This document shows, one piece after another, positions 1 to 6,789 of a stretch of 10,000 bases of DNA; position 1 is the first letter of the stretch; each line of letters opens with the position of its first letter. The notes under the pieces were generated by a model. It saw nothing but the letters and a program-made list of their open reading frames with translations, did no database searches and was not told the DNA's origin. The position numbers and the translations under genes were made by a program. Source of the stretch: Flavobacterium sp. (GTDB lineage: Bacteria; Bacteroidota; Bacteroidia; Flavobacteriales; Flavobacteriaceae); the NCBI RefSeq assembly GCF_020217025.1, contig NZ_JAIWOF010000040.1:1-10000 (forward strand), given 5' to 3'.

Positions 1-308
1 AAATCACTCTAGATACCGAAACCAACAAAGCACTTAAAAACGTGCTTGAAACGGCTAAAAAAGAAAAAATGGATACTCAAATTGCCGCAGAATACAAGCA
101 ATTGGAGTTGGCAATTGAAAAAAATCAAGAATTAGAATTGGATAAAAATAAAAATCAAATCAAAAAACTAATTCAAGAAGAATTAATAACACGTTACCAA
201 TACCGCGAAGGATTGTATCAATTTTATACCAAGGAAAATTTAGAAATTGAAAAAGCCATTGCTTTATTAAACAATCAAAACCAATACAAATCGATATTAA
301 AAAAATAA
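1..308 (+). CDS. C-terminal part of a protein entering from the left, probably an S41-family C-terminal processing peptidase
   Basis: The frame is open from the first bases of the window (codons in frame with base 3) to the TAA at 306-308, so about 102 residues of a longer protein are visible. A GTG at 42 is in this frame but is not a credible start because coding continues upstream of it. The visible part is very rich in Lys, Glu, Gln and Asn and looks entirely alpha-helical. It ends with a stretch containing EELITRYQYREGLYQFY and then a short tail with LLNNQNQYKSILKK. From memory, this type of ending (I-x-x-L-x-E-E-I-x-x-R-Y-x-Y-R-E-G-L-Y-Q-Y) closes flavobacterial periplasmic S41 serine proteases of the CtpA/Prc kind. 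No catalytic residues lie inside the window, so the family call rests on the tail only. The next gene begins one base after this stop, which suggests co-transcription. Confidence 0.55.
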   Translation, partial: ITLDTETNKALKNVLETAKKEKMDTQIAAEYKQLELAIEKNQELELDKNKNQIKKLIQEELITRYQYREGLYQFYTKENLEIEKAIALLNNQNQYKSILKK

Positions 309-309
309 G

Positions 310-1164
310 ATGACACGTTTATTTTCCCTACTTTTTTTGCTTTTTTCATTAGTAACCTTTGCTCAAGAAGACGAGGAAGTACACTCAATATTCTTTGAAT
401 TTGACAAATACAACTTAAAAGAAGAGCAAGCGAATGCCGTGGTAGCTTTTGTAAGCAAAATTGACACTTCTCGTATCGAATCCGTTCAAATTTTTGGCTA
501 TTGCGATGATCGTGGAAAAGATGCTTACAATTATACTTTGTCTACCAACCGAGCAAATACAGTAAAAAACAAGTTGATTGAAAGAGGTATTAAAAGTAAA
601 ATTATCATTACGCTTGAAGGAAAAGGTAGAATCATGCTTGATGAAGATATGCAAACGAATGTTCCAGAAGCGCGTTCCAAAAACCGAAGAGTAGACGTAG
701 TTGTCAATTTTAAACCAATCGTAATTGAAGATTTCAAAATTCCCGGTGTTTATAGTACGATTAAAAAAGATAGAATTGTAGGTGATAGAATTTATTTAGA
801 CCACGTTTTATTTGAAAGAGGCAGTAGCCAATTAACCTACAAAGCCAAGAAAGAATTAGACCGAATTGCCTTAGAATTACACAAATACAAAAACATTCAT
901 TTCGAAATTCAAGGGCATGTTTGTTGCACACCAACGTTCCAAAAAGAAGCTGTTGATCGCGACACCAAAAAACGTGAATTATCTACCAATCGTGCTAAAC
1001 GAGTATATAATTACTTTTTGATGAAACGCATCAGTAAAACCCGTATGACGTATAAAGGATATGGAAATACACAATCCTTAAAAAAAGGTAGTACTTTAGA
1101 CCGAAGAGTAGAGCTTCTTATTACTAAAAATGATGTGGTTCCTGTAGAGCAACCGAAGAAGTAG
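310..1164 (+). CDS. Secreted protein with two tandem OmpA-like peptidoglycan-binding domains
   Basis: The protein has 284 residues. An N-terminal signal peptide (about residues 1-18, hydrophobic core LFSLLFLLFSLVTFA, then QEDEE) directs it to the periplasm or outer membrane. There is no beta-barrel; the rest is two OmpA C-terminal-like domains. Domain 1 (about 25-135) has the diaminopimelate-binding layout: GYCD with Asp66, then exactly 15 residues on, Arg81 in LSTNRA, and it ends with RSKNRRVDVVV. Domain 2 (about 160-275) keeps LSTNRA (Arg228) and the closing DRRVELLI, but reads GHVCC where the family has GHTD, so Cys205 replaces the Asp, and the loop to the Arg is 8 residues longer. Domain 1 should therefore anchor the protein non-covalently to peptidoglycan, while domain 2 may bind something else or be structural. 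The ATG lies one base after the preceding stop, without a Shine-Dalgarno sequence. The stop abuts the stop of the convergent acetyltransferase gene. Confidence 0.85.
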   Translation: MTRLFSLLFLLFSLVTFAQEDEEVHSIFFEFDKYNLKEEQANAVVAFVSKIDTSRIESVQIFGYCDDRGKDAYNYTLSTNRANTVKNKLIERGIKSKIIITLEGKGRIMLDEDMQTNVPEARSKNRRVDVVVNFKPIVIEDFKIPGVYSTIKKDRIVGDRIYLDHVLFERGSSQLTYKAKKELDRIALELHKYKNIHFEIQGHVCCTPTFQKEAVDRDTKKRELSTNRAKRVYNYFLMKRISKTRMTYKGYGNTQSLKKGSTLDRRVELLITKNDVVPVEQPKK

Positions 1165-1605
1165 TTATTTTTTCATCTGAATATGCGGAATATCGTCCTC
1201 TAAGTACATTTCGCTAGTTTGGATAAATCCGTGTGATTCGTAGAATTTTTTCAGATATTCTTGAGCAGAAATGGTAATCGCTGTTTCGTTGAAATTTTCT
1301 TTTATAGCTTCAATAGAAACACGCATTAAATCGTGACCGAATTTCTTATCGCGGTATTTTGGGCTTACCACAACTCTTCCTATCGAAGTTTCCTCAAAAT
1401 AATATCCTTTGTTGAACAAACGGGAATATGCAGCCAAATCTCCGTTATAATACCCTAAAACGTGAAGTGCTTTCTCGTCTTTTCCATCAACATCTTGATA
1501 AACGCAATTTTGCTCCACTACAAACACTTCTGAGCGAAGTTGAAGCAAACAATATAGTTCAGCCGTAGAAAGTTCGTTAAATCGCTTTATTTTGAATGTT
1601 ATCAT
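1165..1605 (-). CDS. GNAT-family N-acetyltransferase, ElaA type
   Basis: The protein has 146 residues, the usual size for ElaA-type GNATs, small cytoplasmic enzymes that move an acetyl group from acetyl-CoA to a substrate that is mostly unknown. The diagnostic N-terminal signature is seen at residues 24-43 (RSEVFVVEQNCVYQDVDGKD). The acetyl-CoA loop region follows at 76-94 (GRVVVSPKYRDKKFGHDLM), and the C-terminal GNAT motif at 121-127 (FYESHGF). In the pyrophosphate-binding loop, R/Q-x-x-G-x-G/A, the first Gly is Lys88 (RDKKFG), while Gly90 is kept. This is a mild departure that need not abolish activity. The ATG at 1603-1605 fits the family start. The gene lies downstream of the DUF4837 gene but behind a probable terminator, so it may be only partly co-transcribed. 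No promoter of its own with a clear TAnnTTTG box was found. The substrate cannot be predicted. Confidence 0.82.
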   Translation of the reverse strand: MITFKIKRFNELSTAELYCLLQLRSEVFVVEQNCVYQDVDGKDEKALHVLGYYNGDLAAYSRLFNKGYYFEETSIGRVVVSPKYRDKKFGHDLMRVSIEAIKENFNETAITISAQEYLKKFYESHGFIQTSEMYLEDDIPHIQMKK

Positions 1606-1606
1606 T

Positions 1607-1680
1607 GGGTAACAAGGAAAAAGAAAAAGGGTAAAAGGTCATGATATTGGTTTTAACCCAACACCCTTAACCTTGTACCC
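1607..1680. repeat. Compound imperfect inverted repeat between the acetyltransferase and DUF4837 genes
   Basis: The 86-base gap holds nested inverted arms. The outer arms are gggtaacaagg (1607-1617) and ccttgtaccc (1671-1680), complementary except for one extra base. Inside are aagggt (1627-1632) with accctt (1663-1668), and as an alternative gggtaaaa (1629-1636) with ttttaaccc (1651-1659). The plus strand is purine-rich on the left and pyrimidine-rich on the right, and short units of the type gggt...aagg recur. The inner part can work as a terminator (separate entry). The outer arms go beyond what a terminator needs and could mark a small dispersed intergenic repeat. That is an inference, because no second copy is visible here. 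Confidence 0.5.
1618..1659 (-). terminator. Probable rho-independent terminator downstream of the DUF4837 gene
   Basis: Read on the minus strand, gggttaaaa (1659-1651) pairs with ttttaccc (1636-1629) with one bulged base and a 14-base loop. It is followed directly by a T-run interrupted by one C (1628-1618, tttttctttttcc reading on). A stem followed by a U-tract, 30-60 bases after the DUF4837 stop codon, fits an intrinsic terminator or attenuator ahead of the acetyltransferase gene. The stem is short and partly A/T, so termination may be incomplete. Confidence 0.42.
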
Positions 1681-1691
1681 TTCGTCTAGAA

Positions 1692-2675
1692 TTATTTTAA
1701 AAACTTAACTGATTGAATAATGGCTTCCAATTCAAAAACCAGATCACGTTTCGATTTTGACGGATTATAAGTGAATCCTTCCAAAATTAAATAGCGATTG
1801 TTTTTTTGATCTTTAATAGCATAATTAACAAAAGGTCCCGCCATGAAATCGTTTTTCAACTCCCAAGTTCCTTTGGTTAAATAGGTTTTTTTACCTGCAA
1901 CTGTAACGTCAAACAAATAAGGAGCATAAGCTGCTTCCGTAATCATCCAAGTATTGGGTAATGTACCGTGAATATTTGCTTGTCCAATTTCATCTCGCAT
2001 TACAGTAATATTGGCAATGATATTGTTATCTTTTTCAACTTTTTCAATTGGAACTTGATAAATTAAAATACTGTTATAACCTGATTTAAATTCTTTTCGT
2101 AACCAAATAAAATTGTCTTTGACCATATCATATTTATAACCAAAACCAATTTGCAAGCTAACACCAAACATTTTCTGAACTTGAGCATCTGAAACCAATG
2201 ATTTTTTCATTCGAATTTGATTCTCAGTAACCTCAGCAGCTTTAATGGTTTTAATAATTTCAGCTGATTTTTCTTCTAGAACATTTAATACATCTTCCGT
2301 ATCTGTACCAGAAATAAAAAATACATTTTGTGGTTTAGCAAATTTATTAGTGTTCGAAGCAAATCCGGCTTCTTTTCCTTTTTTTACAATAATAATATTG
2401 CGGCTCTTACGAACGAATCCTTCAAAAACTTTTGTTGGATATTGATTTAAAGTAAACAACGGCTCTTCTTGCGGTAAACCATCTACTGGAGCAGCAAATT
2501 TTTTACGAATACTATCTCCAATTTCTCCATTCCACAAATTGTCATCAATAATAATAGAAACATTATTGATTTTTCCGTTAGATTCTGATAAAATGGCTTG
2601 TGTTTCTTCTTTAGAAGTTTCTTTACAAGACAAAAACGATAGGGCAACAAAAGTTAAAACTGCTAATTTTTTCAT
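1692..2675 (-). CDS. DUF4837-family lipoprotein of unknown function
   Basis: The chosen start is the ATG at 2673-2675, giving 327 residues. A TTG four codons upstream (2685-2687) is in frame but would spoil the signal, which begins with MKK from the ATG. The first 17 residues are a lipoprotein signal peptide ending in the lipobox L-S-C, so Cys17 should be lipidated and the protein anchored to a membrane, probably the outer one. The mature part is a soluble alpha/beta protein with no catalytic motif that I recognise. It resembles the Bacteroidota family DUF4837, for example in a central region with MFGVSLQIGFGYKY and a C-terminal region with KGTWELKNDFMAGPFVNY. The function is unknown. The start lies 16 bases after the stop of the transglycosylase gene, so the two are almost certainly one transcription unit and may act together at the envelope. 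Confidence 0.8.
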   Translation of the reverse strand: MKKLAVLTFVALSFLSCKETSKEETQAILSESNGKINNVSIIIDDNLWNGEIGDSIRKKFAAPVDGLPQEEPLFTLNQYPTKVFEGFVRKSRNIIIVKKGKEAGFASNTNKFAKPQNVFFISGTDTEDVLNVLEEKSAEIIKTIKAAEVTENQIRMKKSLVSDAQVQKMFGVSLQIGFGYKYDMVKDNFIWLRKEFKSGYNSILIYQVPIEKVEKDNNIIANITVMRDEIGQANIHGTLPNTWMITEAAYAPYLFDVTVAGKKTYLTKGTWELKNDFMAGPFVNYAIKDQKNNRYLILEGFTYNPSKSKRDLVFELEAIIQSVKFLK

Positions 2676-2691
2676 GGGGTAGAACAATTTA

Positions 2692-4224
2692 TTATCCGTT
2701 AATTTTTAATTTCATTCCGGGTTGAATATTGTCACCGCTAATATCGTTCCATTTTTTTATATCATCAATGGAAACACCTGGAAACTGTTTTGAAATCGAG
2801 AACAACGAATCACCGCTTTTAACCGTATAAGTCCCGTCATTATTGGACTTAGACTCGGTTTTAGCAATTACTTTTTTGTCGGAATAAATTTTTAATTTTT
2901 TTCCTGCCTGAATGGTATTTCCTTTTATACTGTTCCATTTTTTAAGTTCGGAAATAGAAACATTGTATTTATCGGCAATCTTACCCAAGCTTTCACCACT
3001 TTTAATCGTGTGAAAATGTGTTTTTCGTTCAAATTTAGGCTTGCTAACATAAGCTGAATCTGTTGAAGAAGAAACGGAATCTCTTGAAGTAGAAGTTATG
3101 TAATTTGTTTTTTCTTTATCTGTTTCTAAATAATTCAAATAAGCGTAAATTTTCTCTTCGTTAGAAACAAATAAACCCATTTTATTTTTTGGCAAACGCA
3201 AATAATGAGGTTCATCTGCTTCAAATGGAACTACTTTTAATTTATATATTGGATTCAAGAATTCCAATTGATCCATTGGGATATCTAATAATTCCGAAAT
3301 TTGTTTGAACGACATTTGTTTTTTCACCATAATCGTATCGGTTTCAAAATACGTTATTGGGGCTTTTTTAGGAACAATACCGTGCTCTTTTTTGAATTCG
3401 TAAATGTAAAAAGTAGCTAAAAAGGCAGGAACATAATTCGCCGTTTCTTTTGGAAGATTTTTACGAATGTTCCAATAATTTTGACTTCCACCCGAACGAC
3501 GAATTGCTTTTGAAACATTTCCTGGTCCGCAATTGTACGCTGCTAAAACCATACTCCAATCACCGAAAATTCCGTATAAACTTGATAAATATTGGCAAGC
3601 GGCTTCGGTAGCTTTTAATGGATCATAGCGTTCATCTACATATGAAGACACTTCCAAATTATACTGTTTTCCTGTTGGATACATAAATTGCCACAAACCA
3701 GATGCTCCAACACGAGATTTCGCTCTAGGATTTAATGCTGATTCCACAATAGCTAAATATTTCAATTCTAACGGAATGTTGTATTTTGCTAAATGCTCTT
3801 CAAACATTGGGAAATAATATTCTGAAATCGCCATTAAACGTTCAAATGCTTTCGTACGATTCTTTAAAAAGGCTTTAATCGTATTTTCTAAAGCTGGATG
3901 ATACTCGATATTAAAAGGCGATTTTGCATCCATTTTGGCTAATCGTTTTTTCAATAATTCGCTAGATAAATCATAACTTACCTCTGAATCAATATCAAAA
4001 GAAACGATGTCGGAAAACATATTTTCAGACAGTTCAGCACTAGCTAATTCGGAAATCCATCGTTCATCAATGCAATTACTGGTACTGTGATTTACAAACG
4101 TTGTCTTCAATGAATCCAAGTAGGACATTTTAGGCAACGGTAGTAAACTTTCTTTTTCCACTGATTCCTGCGCAAAGCTAAAAAGCGACAGAAAAAGGGA
4201 TGTTATAATAATTGTTTTTTTCAT
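2692..4224 (-). CDS. Secreted MltD-type lytic transglycosylase with C-terminal LysM domains
   Basis: The protein has 510 residues. It should cleave the glycan strands of peptidoglycan between MurNAc and GlcNAc, forming 1,6-anhydro-MurNAc ends, in the periplasm. Residues 1-18 are a signal peptide (MKKTIIITSLFLSLFSFA, then Q); there is no lipobox Cys, unlike E. coli MltD. The SLT/GH23 domain spans about 140-280. The catalytic Glu is Glu161 in AIVESALNPRAKS, followed by GASGLWQFM (173-181) and VLAAYNCGPGNV (226-237), the standard family motifs. Two LysM domains bind glycan: about 403-447 (HTIKSGESLGKIADKYNVS) and about 464-508 (YTVKSGDSLFSISKQFPGVS). A region at about 290-346 looks like a degenerate LysM. 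A Ser/Thr-rich linker lies at 376-392. The gene sits 67 bases downstream of pgk on the same strand and 16 bases upstream of the DUF4837 gene. The ATG is preceded by a purine-rich A-tract, not a Shine-Dalgarno sequence. Confidence 0.93.
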   Translation of the reverse strand: MKKTIIITSLFLSLFSFAQESVEKESLLPLPKMSYLDSLKTTFVNHSTSNCIDERWISELASAELSENMFSDIVSFDIDSEVSYDLSSELLKKRLAKMDAKSPFNIEYHPALENTIKAFLKNRTKAFERLMAISEYYFPMFEEHLAKYNIPLELKYLAIVESALNPRAKSRVGASGLWQFMYPTGKQYNLEVSSYVDERYDPLKATEAACQYLSSLYGIFGDWSMVLAAYNCGPGNVSKAIRRSGGSQNYWNIRKNLPKETANYVPAFLATFYIYEFKKEHGIVPKKAPITYFETDTIMVKKQMSFKQISELLDIPMDQLEFLNPIYKLKVVPFEADEPHYLRLPKNKMGLFVSNEEKIYAYLNYLETDKEKTNYITSTSRDSVSSSTDSAYVSKPKFERKTHFHTIKSGESLGKIADKYNVSISELKKWNSIKGNTIQAGKKLKIYSDKKVIAKTESKSNNDGTYTVKSGDSLFSISKQFPGVSIDDIKKWNDISGDNIQPGMKLKING

Positions 4225-4291
4225 TCTGTTTTTTGTTTTTTTGGGGCATGTTAATTATTAATAACTTAATAACCAACGTTTTATTGTATAC

Positions 4292-5479
4292 TTAATCTAA
4301 AATAGCTGCAATTCCAGGTAAGGTTCTGCCTTCCAGCATTTCTAACATCGCTCCACCGCCGGTAGAAACGTAACTCATCTTTGGTTCTAATCCAAATTGT
4401 TTTACTGCAGCAACACTATCACCTCCACCTACAAGCGAAAAAGCACCATTAGCAGTAGATTCGGCAATAAATTCTCCTAACGAAATCGTTCCGTTAGCAA
4501 AACTTTCCATTTCAAAAACTCCTAATGGACCGTTCCAAAGAATCGTTTTAGAATCTAAGATAATGCGTTTGATAATTTCTAATGATTTTGGACCTGCGTC
4601 TAAACCTTGCCAACCGTCAGGAATTTTATTCACATCTACCATTTGTGTATTGGCGTCATTTGAAAAGGCATCGGCTGCAACAACATCAACTGGTAAGTGA
4701 ATTTGAACGCCTTTTTCTTTTGCTTGCTTTAAAATTTCGATGGCCAATTCTAATTTATCGTCTTCACAAATTGAATTTCCGATTTTTCCACCCAATGCTT
4801 TTATAAACGTAAACGTCATTCCACCACCAATAATCATGTGGTTTACTTTATCTAATATATTTTCAATAACCGTAATTTTCGAAGAAACTTTACTTCCTCC
4901 TAAAATCGCAACAACTGGTTTTTCTGAATTTTTCAATACTTTTTCGATACTTTCAATTTCTTTCGCTAACAAATAACCGAAGCATTTTGCCTCTTTAAAA
5001 AATTGAGCAATAATGGTTGTGGAAGCGTGTGCTCTGTGAGCCGTTCCAAAAGCATCGTTCACATAAATATCACCTAAAGAAGCTAATTTTTTAGAAAATT
5101 CCACATCTCCTTTTTCTTCTTCAGCATAAAAACGTAAGTTTTCTAATAATAAAATTTCGCCCGGTTGAAGATTTTTTGCTGCATTTTCAGCAACTTCTCC
5201 TATACAATCTGAAGCAAAATGTACTTTTTGACCCAAAATTTCTTCTGTTTTTGCAACGATGTGTTGTAACGAATATTTTGCTTCTACGCCTTTTGGTCTT
5301 CCTAAGTGACTCATTAAAATTACACTTCCGCCATCTTTCAATATTTTGTCAATTGTAGGCTTTGCTGCCTCGATTCTTGTAGCATCGGTAACCTTAAAAT
5401 TTTCATCTAAAGGTACGTTGAAGTCTACTCTGATAATTGCTTTTTTATTATTGAAATTGAAGTCGTTGAGTGTTTTCAT
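4292..5479 (-). CDS. pgk: Phosphoglycerate kinase
   Basis: This cytoplasmic glycolytic enzyme transfers the phosphate of 1,3-bisphosphoglycerate to ADP, giving ATP and 3-phosphoglycerate, and runs in reverse in gluconeogenesis. The length of 395 residues is standard for bacterial PGK, and there is no fused triosephosphate isomerase. The N-domain substrate-binding signatures are [10 protein letters not shown] at 17-26 (Arg17, Asp19, Asn21) and SHLGRPKG at 57-64. They are followed by LLLENLRFY and [12 protein letters not shown]. The C-domain has the nucleotide-binding motifs [26 protein letters not shown] and GGGDS (351-355). All key residues I can check are present. The ATG at 5477-5479 gives the usual start ([20 protein letters not shown]). 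An exact -7 box lies 28 bases upstream. Transcription probably continues into the transglycosylase gene, because the 67-base gap shows no terminator hairpin. Confidence 0.97.
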   Translation of the reverse strand: MKTLNDFNFNNKKAIIRVDFNVPLDENFKVTDATRIEAAKPTIDKILKDGGSVILMSHLGRPKGVEAKYSLQHIVAKTEEILGQKVHFASDCIGEVAENAAKNLQPGEILLLENLRFYAEEEKGDVEFSKKLASLGDIYVNDAFGTAHRAHASTTIIAQFFKEAKCFGYLLAKEIESIEKVLKNSEKPVVAILGGSKVSSKITVIENILDKVNHMIIGGGMTFTFIKALGGKIGNSICEDDKLELAIEILKQAKEKGVQIHLPVDVVAADAFSNDANTQMVDVNKIPDGWQGLDAGPKSLEIIKRIILDSKTILWNGPLGVFEMESFANGTISLGEFIAESTANGAFSLVGGGDSVAAVKQFGLEPKMSYVSTGGGAMLEMLEGRTLPGIAAILD

Positions 5480-5506
5480 TTATTGCTTTTTTAATTCGAA
5501 TGATTG

Positions 5507-5514
5507 CAAATATA
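5507..5514 (-). promoter_or_regulatory. Candidate -7 box of the pgk promoter
   Basis: On the minus strand the sequence is TATATTTG, an exact match to the Bacteroidota sigma-ABfr -7 consensus TAnnTTTG, ending 28 bases before the pgk ATG. The nearest upstream TTTG (5544-5541) leaves a 26-base spacer, longer than the usual roughly 19-21 bases, so the -33 element is weak or absent. The call is sequence-based only; in DNA this AT-rich the box can arise by chance. Confidence 0.45.
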
Positions 5515-5600
5515 AATTATTGTATTTTAAATCTTTATAACAAATATCATATTTTGTGTTTTTTTTAAATCTTGCAAAACCAATTTTTTGATTTCTTTTC

Positions 5601-5614
5601 TACCAATTTTGGTA
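5601..5614. repeat. Perfect 14-base dyad in the divergent promoter region
   Basis: The sequence taccaa-tt-ttggta forms a perfect inverted repeat with 6-base arms and a 2-base centre. It lies 9 bases upstream of the candidate -7 box of the polymerase gene, where a repressor or activator could act. It may be a protein-binding site. No regulator is encoded next to it, so its role is open. Confidence 0.35.
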
Positions 5615-5623
5615 ATTTTTGAT

Positions 5624-5631
5624 TAGGTTTG
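5624..5631 (+). promoter_or_regulatory. Candidate -7 box immediately upstream of the polymerase delta' gene
   Basis: TAGGTTTG matches TAnnTTTG exactly and ends only 4 bases before the ATG at 5636. If it is used, transcription would begin at or next to the start codon and the mRNA would be leaderless or nearly so. No TTG stands at the usual -33 distance; the closest, at 5609-5611, gives a 12-base spacer. A chance match cannot be excluded. Confidence 0.35.
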
Positions 5632-5635
5632 TTCC

Positions 5636-6787
5636 ATGCTTTTCAAAGATATTTTAGGACAGGAACATATTAAAAATCACTTAACTAAGAGTGCCGAAGC
5701 CGGAAGAATTCCGCACGCTCAGTTGTTTGTAGGACCTGAAGGTTGTGGAACACTTCCGATGGCGATTGCGTATGCACAATATATTTTGTGTGGCAATGTT
5801 GGTGGTGAAAATGTAGGAGAAAACACAGCTTGTAATCTAAAATTCGAACATTTTTCGCATCCCGATTTGCACTTTGTTTTTCCAGTTGCTACAACCGATA
5901 GCGTTAAAAGTCATGCGGTTAGTGATAATTTCATGGTAGAATGGCGCCAATTTTTAACCGAAAGTCCTTACGGAAGTTTATTTGATTGGTTGAAAAACCT
6001 AGGTATTCAAAACAAACAAGGTTTAATTGGAGTAGATGAAGCTACCGAAATCAACAAAAAATTAGCTTTAAAAGCTTACGAAGGCGGTTACAAAGTCATG
6101 ATCATTTGGATGGCGGATAAAATGAATGGCGCTTCAGCCAATAAATTATTGAAATTATTAGAAGAACCGCCCGCTAAAACCGTTTTCATTTTAATTACCG
6201 AAAGCACAACCGATATGTTACAAACCATTCTTTCTCGTTGTCAAGTGATTGATTTTATTGGTTTGAGCGAAAGTGTGATTGCGGAAGCTTTGGTTTCACG
6301 TGAAAATTGTGAGCCAACAGTTGCTAAAAAAATTGCGCATCAAAGCGAAGGAAATTATAATAAAGCCTTGCATATTTTACGAAAAGAAGACGATGAATTT
6401 CCGTTTGACGAATGGTTTGTGGAATGGGTGAGAAGTGCTTTTCGTGCCAAAGGAAATGCAGTAGCAATTAACGATTTGATTGCTTGGAGCGAAAACATTG
6501 CTTCCACTGGAAGAGAAACGCAAAAACAATTTTTACACTATTGTATTCACTTTTTCAGACAGGCTTTATTGCTTAATTATCAAGCGAATGACTTGGTTTT
6601 CTTAGAAACAAAAGTGCCGAAATTTGAATTGGAAAAATTTGCACCGTTTGTAAATGGCGCCAATATTTCAGATATTTACAAAGAATTAGAAGATGCTATT
6701 TACCACATTGAAAGAAATGGAAATAGCAAAATCATCTTAACCGATTTATCTATTAAACTAACACGATTAATCCATAAAAACGCATAA
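5636..6787 (+). CDS. holB: DNA polymerase III, delta' subunit (clamp-loader ATPase-like)
   Basis: The protein has 383 residues. Delta' is part of the clamp loader that opens the sliding beta clamp and places it on primed DNA at the replication fork. The start MLFKDILGQEHIKNHL and the following GRIPHAQLFVGP are typical of delta'/gamma AAA+ proteins. The P-loop position (33-40, GPEGCGTL) lacks the Lys and Ser/Thr of a working Walker A, as is usual for delta', which does not hydrolyse ATP. Two cysteines (Cys52, Cys66) remain where related proteins have a four-Cys zinc module. MADKMNGASANKLLKLLEEPP (about 159-179) and the conserved SRC motif (200-202) follow; the SRC arginine acts as an arginine finger for the neighbouring subunit. 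The C-terminal third is a helical domain without strong motifs. The membrane-protein gene starts two bases after the stop. Confidence 0.9.
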   Translation: MLFKDILGQEHIKNHLTKSAEAGRIPHAQLFVGPEGCGTLPMAIAYAQYILCGNVGGENVGENTACNLKFEHFSHPDLHFVFPVATTDSVKSHAVSDNFMVEWRQFLTESPYGSLFDWLKNLGIQNKQGLIGVDEATEINKKLALKAYEGGYKVMIIWMADKMNGASANKLLKLLEEPPAKTVFILITESTTDMLQTILSRCQVIDFIGLSESVIAEALVSRENCEPTVAKKIAHQSEGNYNKALHILRKEDDEFPFDEWFVEWVRSAFRAKGNAVAINDLIAWSENIASTGRETQKQFLHYCIHFFRQALLLNYQANDLVFLETKVPKFELEKFAPFVNGANISDIYKELEDAIYHIERNGNSKIILTDLSIKLTRLIHKNA

Positions 6788-6789
6788 TT

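Noticed and set aside
42..308. A small complete gene starting at the GTG at 42
   Set aside because: The same frame is open back to the first bases of the window, so this is the tail of a longer gene and the GTG is an internal valine codon.
415..737. Minus-strand open frames inside the OmpA-domain gene
   Set aside because: They lie wholly within a convincing plus-strand gene and encode low-complexity peptides without motifs.
1125..1175. Rho-independent terminator at the end of the OmpA-domain gene
   Set aside because: T-rich sequence follows the stop, but the only stem before it (ggtt/aacc around 1137-1154) is four base pairs with a 10-base loop, too weak to support a call.
2673..2687. Start of the DUF4837 lipoprotein at the upstream TTG (2687)
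   Set aside because: It would add four residues (M-F-Y-P) before a normal MKK lipoprotein signal. The ATG at 2675 gives the standard signal with the lipobox Cys at residue 17.
4240..4247. Shine-Dalgarno-like or other special signal in the G/C run before the transglycosylase start
   Set aside because: On the transcribed strand it reads as a C-run followed by A-tracts, not an anti-16S match, and this lineage generally does not use Shine-Dalgarno sequences.
4582..5540. Several plus-strand open frames of 60-78 codons across pgk
   Set aside because: They are antisense to a clearly conserved gene, have no recognisable protein features, and arise from the codon bias of the real frame.
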